Source: Isoetes taiwanensis (taxonomy: Eukaryota; Streptophyta; Lycopodiopsida; Isoetales; Isoetaceae). From it: a DNA stretch of 64,000 nucleotides. Below, one piece after another: positions 1 through 8,849 of this stretch. The DNA lies in assembly GCA_021234155.1 (NCBI GenBank), contig JAJEKV010000011.1, forward strand, positions 13,617,255-13,681,254. The letters run 5' to 3'. Below the pieces are notes generated by a model. The model did no database searches. It was not told where the DNA came from and saw only the letters and a program-made list of their open reading frames with translations. The stretch's first letter is position 1; every line of letters begins with the position of its first letter. The translations under genes were made by a program, and so were the position numbers.

Positions 1-884
1 GGTTTTTTTTTTTTTTTTTTGAGGGGGGAAGGGCTGCAACAAGCTGAATAGCACTAGCATGATTAGTTCAACTAGGGGGCAAGACTGGTATGATAGTTGG
101 GGGATGCAACGAAGGGCAAAGATGGATGGTTCCCCTGACAAGGAGATGCTAATAAGTGTTTCTCGCTCTTCATTCCTTGGAAATCCTGGCTACGCTTCAG
201 TTCTCATGGCTCAATCCATAGTTCTGCACGCAGACACTCACTACTCAGCTGGGTGGCCGAGGAGTACACCTTGGTGAGCCCCTAGATTATTGAGGTAGCA
301 TTATGGACTCTTCTACGGGCTGTCCACATGGTTCACGTCAAGTGTATGGGCTCAAGTATGTTTCATGAACATTATATGTCCAGGCAATGGTTTCATATTT
401 ATTCTTGATATTTTTTTAGGTTGTGTAGACATGCTTCATCCTCAATCTATTTTGTCTCACACAATCTGCATACCTAGCCTTCTCTTTCAAGTTTTCTCCA
501 CCTGCCTCTTTTAATTCTTAGGTCATGACTGCCTATCTTGGTTTTGGCTAGTATATTCCTTTGATTCTGTCCATTTCAACTGCTTTGTACATCTTGTATC
601 CTATTGCCTTTTGCAAATTAAATGTTTGAAGTAGCCCGTCATTTGAATGATTGTCCAACCAATTTTTTGTGGCTTTTTTTCATCCATTTTTTGTCTCAAG
701 AATACGTTTCAATTACATCTAGATTTAGACCCATTGAACCAGTCATTTCTAATATGTAGCACAATAACATGGGGTTCCAGGGGGATTTGACGTGGATGTA
801 AAAATAACAATTCCTAAAACCATAGACCATATCCCAAAAACAATTGAGTGGGTTGTTAAAAAAAAATATAAATTTTAGATAAAA
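1..884. other. gene-free stretch
   Basis: I see no gene here. A run of 18 T at 3-20 at the window edge could be the tail of a minus-strand retroposon whose body lies outside the window. The open frame at 59-277 has no recognisable domain and I do not treat it as a gene. Confidence 0.5.
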
Positions 885-1000
885 AAATAATCACGTTAGC
901 TCATTGGTTATACCGGTGAAAGTAGTCTTATTAGGACATTGAGTTATTTTGGTAGAGGTTCGAGTCCTCATTATTCATATTTCAAAATCATAGGTGCCCC
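885..1000 (+). mobile_element. tRNA-derived SINE-like element
   Basis: An RNA polymerase III A-box-like sequence (TTAGCTCATTGG, 896-906) is followed about 60 bases later by a perfect B-box (GGTTCGAGTCC, 957-967), the spacing and order of a tRNA-derived SINE head. The tRNA-like part no longer folds as a full tRNA and has no CCA-adjacent acceptor stem, so it is not a tRNA gene. The 3' boundary and the target duplication were not identified. Confidence 0.6.
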
Positions 1001-1484
1001 CAATTATAAATGACCATGAGCAAAATAAGAGGTGCCCAGAGGCTCCAACATACTATCTGGGCCGTAGGATCGACAGATCCGATGACTGTGGTAGTCTAGG
1101 GTGCACCTCGTTTAGAATATGTATGCTATGAAACCATCATGCATGCCCTTTTACATTTAGCTTTGGCGAGTTTGAGATGGCTAATGAAGATAGCTTATTG
1201 ATTCCCTACAATTTGTTATCCCTGATAAGGTATTTAGCCGCCCTCTCATAGAACTTGATTTGTATAGTATTGTTCCCTAATTTGTACACCATCATTAGGA
1301 GTGGTAAACTATTTCTTAGTACAAACTTCAGATAATGTAGCAACCTCAACAAGATGGAAGTGTTGATGTATTTATGGAATTGGCAGCTTTACCTCCAAAG
1401 TACTGGATTGGAAATAAAATTGTTGAAAACAAAAGTGCAATAAAAATGGGCCTTGCTAAATCCATCGATAAATAAAATCTTTTC
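1001..1484. other. gene-free stretch, probable SINE tail and unique DNA
   Basis: No coding potential or RNA gene recognised. The first part may be the body of the SINE that begins near 885. Confidence 0.4.
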
Positions 1485-1655
1485 TTTTTGGGTTGCCCCT
1501 AAGGGGGCAAACCCTCGTTTATGTGGGTTTATGGCATATTCCAAGTATATGTCAATATATACCTGGAATATGCCAATGACTGCTAAAAACCCAATATTGG
1601 GGGTAAATGCCAGGTCATTTCTGTTGGTGGATAGGCCCTCTCGAAACCGGTTAAC
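1485..1655 (+). repeat. dispersed repeat R1, copy 1
   Basis: This segment starts with TTGGGTTGCCCCTAAGGGGG and continues into a run with two near-copies of a TATACC/GGAATATG motif. A diverged second copy lies at 18831-18995 in the same orientation. Both end near the shared sequence ACCGGTTAACTGG. The start carries a short palindrome (GCCCCTAAGGGGGC). The overlapping open frame 1453-1731 is an accident of the repeat. The family is unidentified. Confidence 0.6.
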
Positions 1656-2068
1656 TGGTGTTCAAATCTATAGCTCCAAAACGCTTACGGCTTGTAAATC
1701 GCCTGAAGATCTCTTCCAGCGCAACAGATAGCTTGTCTTAGCTGTTATAGGTCCTAAGATCCACCTTCCTCCCAATCGGAACTCCATCCATCCATATACA
1801 CTTTCACATAGAATGATCCGCCCTGAGCAGCTGCCGGAACTGGCGATGGCGTTATTCTGCAGTGTATGAGCAGCAAGAGTCTGCTTTCGAAAATTTTGCA
1901 TTGGGCAAGGACAAGGGCAAGGATGGGTTTTCCACCACCGATGGTGGAATAGGTACGATCTCCGTAGCGGAGAAGCAATCTAGCAATAAAACTTCCATAC
2001 GGCTCTAAACTAGACTCTGTGTTTCCTTACTTCAGGCTTTCATTTGCCCCGGTCATTTCTTTTTGTGA
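1656..2068. other. gene-free stretch upstream of the LRR pseudogene
   Basis: No domain recognised. Two short open frames on the minus strand (1668-1901, 1754-1978) overlap each other and look like chance frames. Confidence 0.4.
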
Positions 2069-2074
2069 TTCTGG

Positions 2075-2778
2075 TTGCCCCTTTGTTGCATTTCTTTCCT
2101 TCTGCTTCTCGTCTTAGCTGGGCCACACTGGGCTTCTACAAAAGAAGAAAAAAATGCTCTTCTGAACTTCAGGTCAGGTTTTGATTCTAAACAAATTGCA
2201 TTCGCAACATGGACCAAGGGTGGGAACTGCTGTCACTGGCAAGGAATCACTTGCAACAAGTAGGTAGTTTCAAATGCTTTAGTTATTTTGTCTAATATAC
2301 TCATTACCTATTTGCTTGAATTGGGTTTTTCCTTGCACAGCAATGGAAGCGTCAAGTGTCCTGAATATGGCCTTTGCTGGGAAACCTTCAAAAGTTGGAC
2401 ATACTTAATCTTCAGTCCAATAAATTATCTGGCACTAACCTAGGGTTTATGTCAAATCTGGCCACTTTAGTACTTTCTAACAATTCTTTAGTTGGCAGTA
2501 TTCCAGCATCATTCAGCAATTTGACCTGGCTATCTAGCTTGTATATATCATCAAACAAGCTTAGCGACACTATACCAACATTACCTAGCACCTTGGATTA
2601 TCTAGATCTGTCGCAGAACCAACTCATTGGAAATGTACCTGCATGGGTCTTGAATGACACTCGGGGTGCTAGTCTGGTAAATCTTTCACATAACCATTTG
2701 ACTTCTGAAATTCCCACCATTCCAGCATATCTTACTACATATAAAATTACTTCCTCACATTTCCGGTTCCAAAAATAA
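2075..2778 (+). pseudogene. LRR receptor-like protein pseudogene, 5' part
   Basis: The first segment (2075-2263) encodes a hydrophobic signal-peptide-like stretch, then an LRR N-terminal cap ending in the typical CCHWQGITCN motif. It is followed by a GT-AG intron of about 75 bases (donor near 2261, acceptor CACAG at 2340). The second segment (2374-2778) encodes about five plant-type LRRs (LxxLxLSxNxLxGxIP), for example LVLSNNSLVGSIPASF and YLDLSQNQLIGNVP. The frame opens with TTG, and an in-frame TGA at 2066-2068 leaves no ATG. The LRR frame of exon 2 is separated from the spliced frame by a stop at 2362-2364. The repeats break off at 2778 where a foldback sequence begins. Known members of the family are plasma-membrane receptors; this copy cannot make one. 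Related pieces lie at 3463-3614 (opposite strand) and 3938-4090. Confidence 0.8.
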
Positions 2779-2826
2779 ACAAAAAAATCCAAAAAAATTC
2801 CAAAATGTCCAAATTTGGAACCGGAA
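2761..2826. repeat. 13-bp perfect inverted repeat (foldback)
   Basis: TTCCGGTTCCAAA at 2761-2773 is mirrored by TTTGGAACCGGAA at 2814-2826 around an A-rich 40-base loop. It lies exactly where the LRR reading frame ends, so it probably marks a small foldback insertion that truncated the gene. Confidence 0.7.
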
Positions 2827-3462
2827 ATTGTTCCGGGAGGAAGCCATGCCTTGAATATGCGGTACAGCCGCTCTACTTCGTTTGCCTACCTACCTGTACT
2901 CCTCTGCCTCGGCTAATCGGAACCGCGATTTATCTGCTCACCTAAGCAGAATCGACATCTACCTGCGACGCATCCTCTAGGTGGGCGCCCTTGCTCATGG
3001 ATTGATTTATGCAAACCAAATTGTTAAACTTTTGGTGTGGTACTTGCAGAACTCTTACACCGAGTTGCACCGACTTGCAGCGCAAAGCCAAAGACCCCTT
3101 AAAGAGAAACTGTCCGGTAGGTTCTGCTGTTCAGTGCTTATTTTGACTTCAGTATTCAATTTTTTGAGGCCCTAAATTGGAGATTGCTTCTGCGTGATCG
3201 CTCAAAACATCAGGAGCGTACCTGTGTTTAGATTAAGCCTGTTTATAAAGAAAATTATGAGAAGCCTCTATGGATTTACAGGGTGGGAATTACGATTCTG
3301 TGCCTAATGGGCCAAAAGATAAGGAGCTCAGCTCTGTTTAAATCAAAGAAATCAATTTTTCTGAGAGTAGAGCCTGTTATCTATAGGTTTTGAATGACTG
3401 TGGTATGAGACCTTCATTTCGCTTGCATGGAGAGCATTAGAAACTCGGTTTTGTTCTAACGG
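2827..3462. other. gene-free stretch within the LRR mosaic
   Basis: No conserved domain seen. An open frame at 2981-3175 contains an acceptor-like CTTGCAG and a donor-like GGTAGG around a short exon-like stretch (NSYTELHRLAAQSQRPLKEK). I could not assign it to any protein. Confidence 0.35.
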
Positions 3463-3614
3463 GGATGTACCCCTTCTTTTTGAGTATTCCGACAGCACTC
3501 TTCCATCTAGATAGTTATAACTTATGCCAGATTTAAACCCTGGAGGCTGAGTGCATCACCCATCTGCCATGGGATCAATCCGGGGAGCACGTTATTCGAC
3601 AGGTCCGAAAATTC
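3463..3614 (-). pseudogene. inverted LRR fragment
   Basis: Read on the minus strand, this encodes DLSNNVLPGLIPWQMGDAL and SLQGLNLA, then after a one-base frameshift SYNYLDGRVL. This is the C-terminal LRR consensus of plant receptor-like proteins. It lies in the opposite orientation to the LRR segments at 2374-2778 and 3938-4090, so the locus has been rearranged by an inversion or a separate insertion. No intact frame remains. Confidence 0.7.
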
Positions 3615-3698
3615 AAAGTGCCACTAAAAGAAAACTGCACGCTTGCTGTTGCCTCTCCTTCAAGCTATATATCATTTTGACATTGATTTCTGACTGAC

Positions 3699-3842
3699 CT
3701 TCTGCAACGGCATCGCCATTTTCTGCATCAACTTGTGCTAATGCTCCAAGCTTTTTGCATTTTTTCAAACCTTGCAATAAAACTTCGTCTGAAACCATCA
3801 ATGATCCCTTATATGCCATGAAAAACTTGAAAGAGTTGATGT
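3699..3842 (-). pseudogene. PYD2: single exon of dihydropyrimidinase (PYD2-like), orphaned
   Basis: The minus strand has an acceptor (TTCTGCAG) before 3842 and a donor (GTCAGT) after 3699. They bound a 144-base exon encoding INSFKFFMAYKGSLMVSDE, then a stretch ending DAENGDAVAEG. This matches the plant dihydropyrimidinase/hydantoinase family, cytosolic or ER-associated zinc amidohydrolases that open dihydrouracil in pyrimidine degradation. The AYK lysine, which I believe is the carboxylated metal-bridging residue, is present. The family's conserved His of HAENGD, a metal ligand, is Asp here. No flanking exons are visible on either side. The exon sits inside a mosaic of LRR fragments, so it is most likely a transduplicated or captured gene piece. 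Confidence 0.75.
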
Positions 3843-3937
3843 CTGCAGAATATTGGGTTAAATGAACTGTCAAATGCCATTTCTTGAGGTTAAACAGCAC
3901 ATAAGACAACGTAATGAGATCCCAAGAAAGCAAGAAC

Positions 3938-4090
3938 GTACTTGATCTACTGATAGATATCCATGATAACAACTTGCAAGGCCCTGTCAAATTTAACTTC
4001 ACAGTGGATGACTCCAAGAATCAAGGCTTTCTATTCTATGTAGATCTGTCAGAGAATAAGTTCATACAGATACAAGAAGACACAGGGTGA
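3938..4090 (+). pseudogene. LRR fragment, plus strand
   Basis: This encodes LIDIHDNNLQGPVKFNF, an acidic spacer, then FYVDLSENKFIQIQED before a TGA at 4088. It resembles the end of the LRR array of a plant receptor-like protein and may be the displaced continuation of the pseudogene that breaks at 2778. No membrane segment follows. Confidence 0.65.
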
Positions 4091-4987
4091 TACCAGATGC
4101 AGGCGCAGATCCTTTCAGGGATCGATGAGTCCCAATGTGCTTGCGTGACCCAACTGTATTTTGCTCTACCCTTTTGTTGTTTCGGGTTCACAGGTTATGG
4201 TAAGACTTTGGTTTAAGACCTCAGGAAGAACGGCTCTGCACTTCGATTACAACAAAGAAAAGATACTGTCTTCGCCTGAGCTATTGTTTCTTGGAAAACC
4301 TTGCATTGTTTCCCTGTCTGTGGCCATAATTCTGGATTGATTAACTAGAGAGACAAACCATGATTCCATTTTGTTTTGGTGATTAAAGGCCCCCCTGCTT
4401 CTTCTATTTAAAGTATAAAATGCTGATTGAATGAGGTGCACAACTTGAACAGCATAGGGTTTGCCCATTTTGCAAGGCAAAAATGTGGAGCATGGCAAAG
4501 GCCGAAATGATTCCACCCAGTGCTCAGAAAAGGCTTGCATGAAAGTGAAGACAGCATCGAGTACTTCGTCTGCCTTAATCGACATTTACCCAACATCAGC
4601 ATCAGGCAAGATGATCACCTTGCAGCTGGCTGTTTAACAGCTGGTGGCCATGCTCTGATGCATAATTGAACAATAGGTAGAAACGAGCGAAAGTGGAAAT
4701 CTTAACTCCAATATGCTTTTCAGTGGTATTCTTGCATTGACTGTCTTGGCATGTTCTTTTTGAAAGGTGGCAGTTGGCTCTACTCAAAGGAGAAGCATGT
4801 TTGCAAATCCTCCATGTTCAAAGACTTCGCAAACGTTAGCCATGAGGGAAGATTGCATTGTAGACTCACAAGTTTTACCTCCACGCAATTCTCAAGGATC
4901 TATCGACTTCAACCGTTTTCCATTTAGGGTATGCAGAGGTTGCGGATGTTACACATGTAGGAAGTATGCTGTGAGTTATGATGAATG
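4091..4987. other. gene-free stretch before the Tat-like element
   Basis: Several open frames on both strands have no recognisable domain. The last bases join 16307 onward when the element at 4993-16301 and one CATAC copy are removed, so this is the pre-insertion flank of the transporter gene region. I do not find the missing 5' exons of that transporter here. Confidence 0.4.
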
Positions 4988-4992
4988 CATAC

Positions 4993-7480
4993 TGCTGCCA
5001 CTCATGGCAGCATAGAAGAGCCCTAGACATATCTAACATTTGGCTCATTGAATGCATGAGGAAATATGAAGACCATTGGCTTTCAGAAGCACTTGAAGAC
5101 TCAGTCAAACAGCAAAAGGAACAAATGTTTAGAAGAACCAAAGAAGGACATTCACTTGGTTATCTCAAAATTGGAGGATGGACAAGGTTTTTGATTATCA
5201 TCCAAGGTACTAGAGATCACTCCTACAAGATTTGAAGTCACTTGTTGAAGAATTGCAAGACATGAGCATGGTATGAAGTCTATTTCATGATTTGAGCATT
5301 TGAAGTTTGGATTCTTGATGTTGTAAGAGTTTTGCCTAGCCAATTTCCCATTTTAATTGCCATTTGACTCATATTCCACCTTCCTATTTCTTGTCATCTC
5401 TACACTTCATACTATCATTACCCATACATCTATATTTCATCATACCATACTTTGGGATTGTCAATTCACCTTTCCCTAGTCAAAATGACCCACACACTCA
5501 TGATCCATCCATACATTCATAAGTTTACCAAAAGAAACTAAAAAAATGTTGAGGCATTACCCTACATTCTCTCACTTCAAAGACCTAGGGTTAAAATGAT
5601 CACTAGGTTGAGGAAAGGTGGCTATTCAAAAGGTTGTCACCTATGTCTAGTTGGCAAAGGGAATTTTTTATGCCCACATCATCACTCACAAGTCCACTTC
5701 ACCATTCATTACACACGTGTCAATCCACATCATTTTCATTCCATATCCACCTCATTAAAACATTTTGACTAGGGAAAAGTTTTTGTCATCCAATGGTACC
5801 ACATCAGCAATTACATTTGCCACCTCACCAAAATTCATGCCTAGTCACCCCCCTTCACTCTTTTGACAAAAAATCAAAGTGCTCCAAATCATCTTTTGAC
5901 AAAACCACCTGGTAGCCCTTGTGAAAATATGCCACTTGGCACAAAAACATTTTCAAATTGAGTCTATTTGGACCTCCTTAAGCTACTTCTTGGGAAACGT
6001 GCCTTCTTGGAAAAAATGGCAAAACCTACCTACATCTACCCCCCATCTATCTACCCTCTCATTTTTCCGCCAAGTGGCATCCCCACAGTGCCGTCAAAAC
6101 ACGAAATGACAGCCGGCGTGGGAGGAGACCACGAATGTCGGTGAAAAACGGCTTGAATCAGATTTATATCCTTGTTTAACTTTTTGCTCTTGGCCTGTGG
6201 GATATATCCATTTGAAGAAAGCAAGAACCCTTAAAATTTTGCCAACCAAGAAACGGAATTTTTTCGATGATCCGACCACAAATTTGCATCATTACCTTCC
6301 TAATCCACCTCCAACATCAAGAAAACCAAATCGAAGCTAAAAGACAAAGGATCTGGCCGTAAATTCAAGAATTGCAATTGAATCGGGGCCTTTTAAAAAG
6401 GGCAAATCTCTATCTGAAAAATCCGGGGGCTTTTACGCTAAATTGAAGATCTGGCCAGGTGAAGTACATGCAAAAGCGATCTCGTCGCTGGATTCGACCC
6501 TCCTTGTTGTTCAAATTGATCGTTGATCAGTAAAAGCGACCATAAACCCCGTCCGCTTTTTAGGAAATATGCTTTGCTCATTAACTGTGGGCATCGAAAA
6601 TGATGTGATTCCTCCAATTTGATATATCAAGTGAATGAAAATCCAATTTGGTAATATCTTTCCCTTTGAAAATTGTTGAAGTTCCAAAAAATAGCTCTAA
6701 AATAGCTTCTATATTGCATAAAGACTAAAGAAAATTCAAAAAATAGCTTATTTTGTTTCCTTCAACTAGTATGCATATCAATCAACACTGTTCTATGGTT
6801 AATAAAGAAAAAAATTCTGCTCATCATAATGCAATTCCGTTTCTTATCACTTTAACTGCACCATTGCACACTCTATAGTTGAACTCCTGAAGCTCTAGTG
6901 GTTTTAATAGCAAGGGTTGATTTAGGATATCTCTACTGTTCCTTTTACATAGATTTCCTACTTAAATATCGATAAAATTTGAAAAAAAGCATTCTCTGTT
7001 GCAAAAGACACAGTCTGTCAGTTCATAAAACCCCATAGTTCCAAAATATCTTTATTTCTGGACTGTATTAGTGTTTGCACGTAACCCTTTAGACCTTTTA
7101 ACACCTTTCCAGGTGGTTTCATTCAAAAAAGATATTCCTAGAGAATTCTGCAAAAAGGAGCTCTCTGCCGAGGGCATTGACCAAATTCTGACCTAGTCAG
7201 TTGTGTGATTTTAAAGTACCAAATGATATCTGACTTCAGGATATATTTTGCACATATATCACATCAATTGTCTAGTATACTATTGCATTGATTTCAGAAA
7301 AAAAATCAACTTATATTGCTCAGAATCTAAAAGTTAGCACTGTGCATTTTCTTCCAAAGCTGGTTCTAACAGATTTTTTGAAGGTTGTTTCTGCAAATTT
7401 TGAGCATAGAGTGGTTGCCTAAAGCAACCTGGAGGTCCTAGACCATTCCAGTTGAGGGATTGCCAGGAATACCCTCAACA
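4993..7480 (+). repeat. 5' LTR of the Tat-like element (2488 bp)
   Basis: It matches 13827-16301 along its whole length. It starts with the palindrome TGCTGCCACTCATGGCAGCA and ends CCCTCAACA. Differences from the 3' copy are a handful of substitutions and short indels, for example an extra CA near 5490, an extra CTAGTTGG near 5650 and a longer segment near 5745, plus a cluster of CAG/CG-type differences near 6085-6120 and 6450-6500. The LTR has no convincing internal gene. A TATA-like promoter was not pinned down. Confidence 0.95.
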
Positions 7481-7483
7481 TCT

Positions 7484-7504
7484 TGGAGGCTCCTACCGAG
7501 ATCC
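7484..7504 (+). other. putative primer binding site
   Basis: Three bases after the LTR end the sequence reads TGGAGGCTCCTACCGAG. It starts with the TGG expected for pairing with a tRNA 3' CCA. I could not assign the tRNA. It is not the initiator-Met type used by the other gypsy elements in this window. Confidence 0.45.
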
Positions 7505-7523
7505 ACCCTAGTTCTTGGGAACT

Positions 7524-8576
7524 ATGGCTCCTAGACGAAATGCTGAGACATCTGAACATGCTGAGGTACAAGATAATGCAGAGGTACAAGCTACACCCCA
7601 AGGTATGTCTGTACATCTCAACAAATCTGTGAATCTAAACACCACTGTGCCTGCTCAATACTTTGAACTGAATATTCCCATTCCTGTTCCTACATTTGAC
7701 TCTACTATGAGTGCTAACAATTTTCTCAAGGTTTTTGATGAGTATTATCAAGAATATGGCCACAAGAAAGGTACCAAGTTCACTGAATTCAAGAAGTGCT
7801 TCAAAAATGATGAAGTAAGAGCTTGGTTGGAATATGTGATAAGTGATGGAACTAACACATGGGATGAGATTATCAAAAGATTCCTAGCAAGGTTTGGAAA
7901 GGTTTATGATCCTCAAGGTCTTGTTTTTGAATTACAAACCTTCCATATTAGAAATGGTGAGACTATTCATCAATATGTAGAAAGATTTCATGTGTATCTC
8001 ACCAAATGTCAAACTAATCAAGTGCCTCACCATACTTTGCATCTTGTTGCATCTTTTATAAGAGGTTTGACTGGCAGACCGAGAGTACACAAGAAAATGC
8101 TTAAGATTTACAAGCAGGAGGGATTTGCTACCATTCACAAGGCTTTTAACAAGGCTATTGAAATTGCTGATGTGCTTTCTTCCTTGCCAGATGATGTTTA
8201 TGCCACTAATGATCCTTTCTTCCCAGATTTTGAACAAGAGCATATGGGTCCGGATGCCATACCGGTTTATCTTTGTTCGAGAAAGACAAAAAGAAATTCA
8301 AGACAACCTAAGAATCGGATAGCTCTGCCGCTAATACCAAAACAGATGTTGACAAGGTTCTTTGAGGCCCTACTTGAAGTGACCAAACAACTCCAGGAAT
8401 TGAAGGCTTCAAGACCGGAAAAGAAGAACTTATCCTCCATGTGCACATTGCATGAGAGACACTCATTCTTCTCGAGATTTGTTGGTACGGGCTTTGTCTT
8501 AAATGCAATAAGAGAGGCCATTATGGTAAAGAGTGCCCCGCCTCGTACTTTCTCGCAAAGCCACGGGACACCGTGA
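7524..8576 (+). CDS. gag: Gag polyprotein, frameshifted before the zinc knuckle
   Basis: The ATG at 7524 opens a 350-residue frame. Residues about 60-230 form a retrotransposon capsid domain (FLKVFDEYYQEYGHKKGTKF, then ...AWLEYVI, the WDEIIKRFLARF motif and a QYVERF segment). Gag assembles the cytoplasmic virus-like particle around element RNA. The CCHC zinc knuckle CLKCNKRGHYGKECP (8495-8539) lies in another frame, so at least one frameshift separates it from the capsid. The stretch from about 8240 to 8490 is where the frame drifts. It may be real decay or a base-calling error, since the LTRs of this element are almost identical. Confidence 0.85.
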   Translation: MAPRRNAETSEHAEVQDNAEVQATPQGMSVHLNKSVNLNTTVPAQYFELNIPIPVPTFDSTMSANNFLKVFDEYYQEYGHKKGTKFTEFKKCFKNDEVRAWLEYVISDGTNTWDEIIKRFLARFGKVYDPQGLVFELQTFHIRNGETIHQYVERFHVYLTKCQTNQVPHHTLHLVASFIRGLTGRPRVHKKMLKIYKQEGFATIHKAFNKAIEIADVLSSLPDDVYATNDPFFPDFEQEHMGPDAIPVYLCSRKTKRNSRQPKNRIALPLIPKQMLTRFFEALLEVTKQLQELKASRPEKKNLSSMCTLHERHSFFSRFVGTGFVLNAIREAIMVKSAPPRTFSQSHGTP

Positions 8577-8849
8577 AGATAGATGTAGTGTTAAAGAGTA
8601 TTTTGCTAGACAAGAAAAAGCAAAAAAAAGCTGAAACCACTTCTTACATTAAATATTTGTCTGCAAAACTTCTTATCCTATAAGGTTTGTGCGAGAATCA
8701 AGAGCGGGAAGAAATTATGGTCATGCACACCGTGAGAGCTATGATGAAAGACAAGGGGGCAACTCGAGAAGAAACAGAAACAAGTGCTCTAGAAGGTAGA
8801 GGGAATAAAAAACAAACCGAAAGAAGGTAAACAACCGATACCTCCTCCC

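Noticed and set aside
59-277. 72-codon open frame near the window start
   Set aside because: No domain, no neighbouring exon and average composition; most likely chance.
885-1000. Functional tRNA gene
   Set aside because: Both boxes are present but the arms do not pair as a cloverleaf and the region continues into SINE-like sequence.
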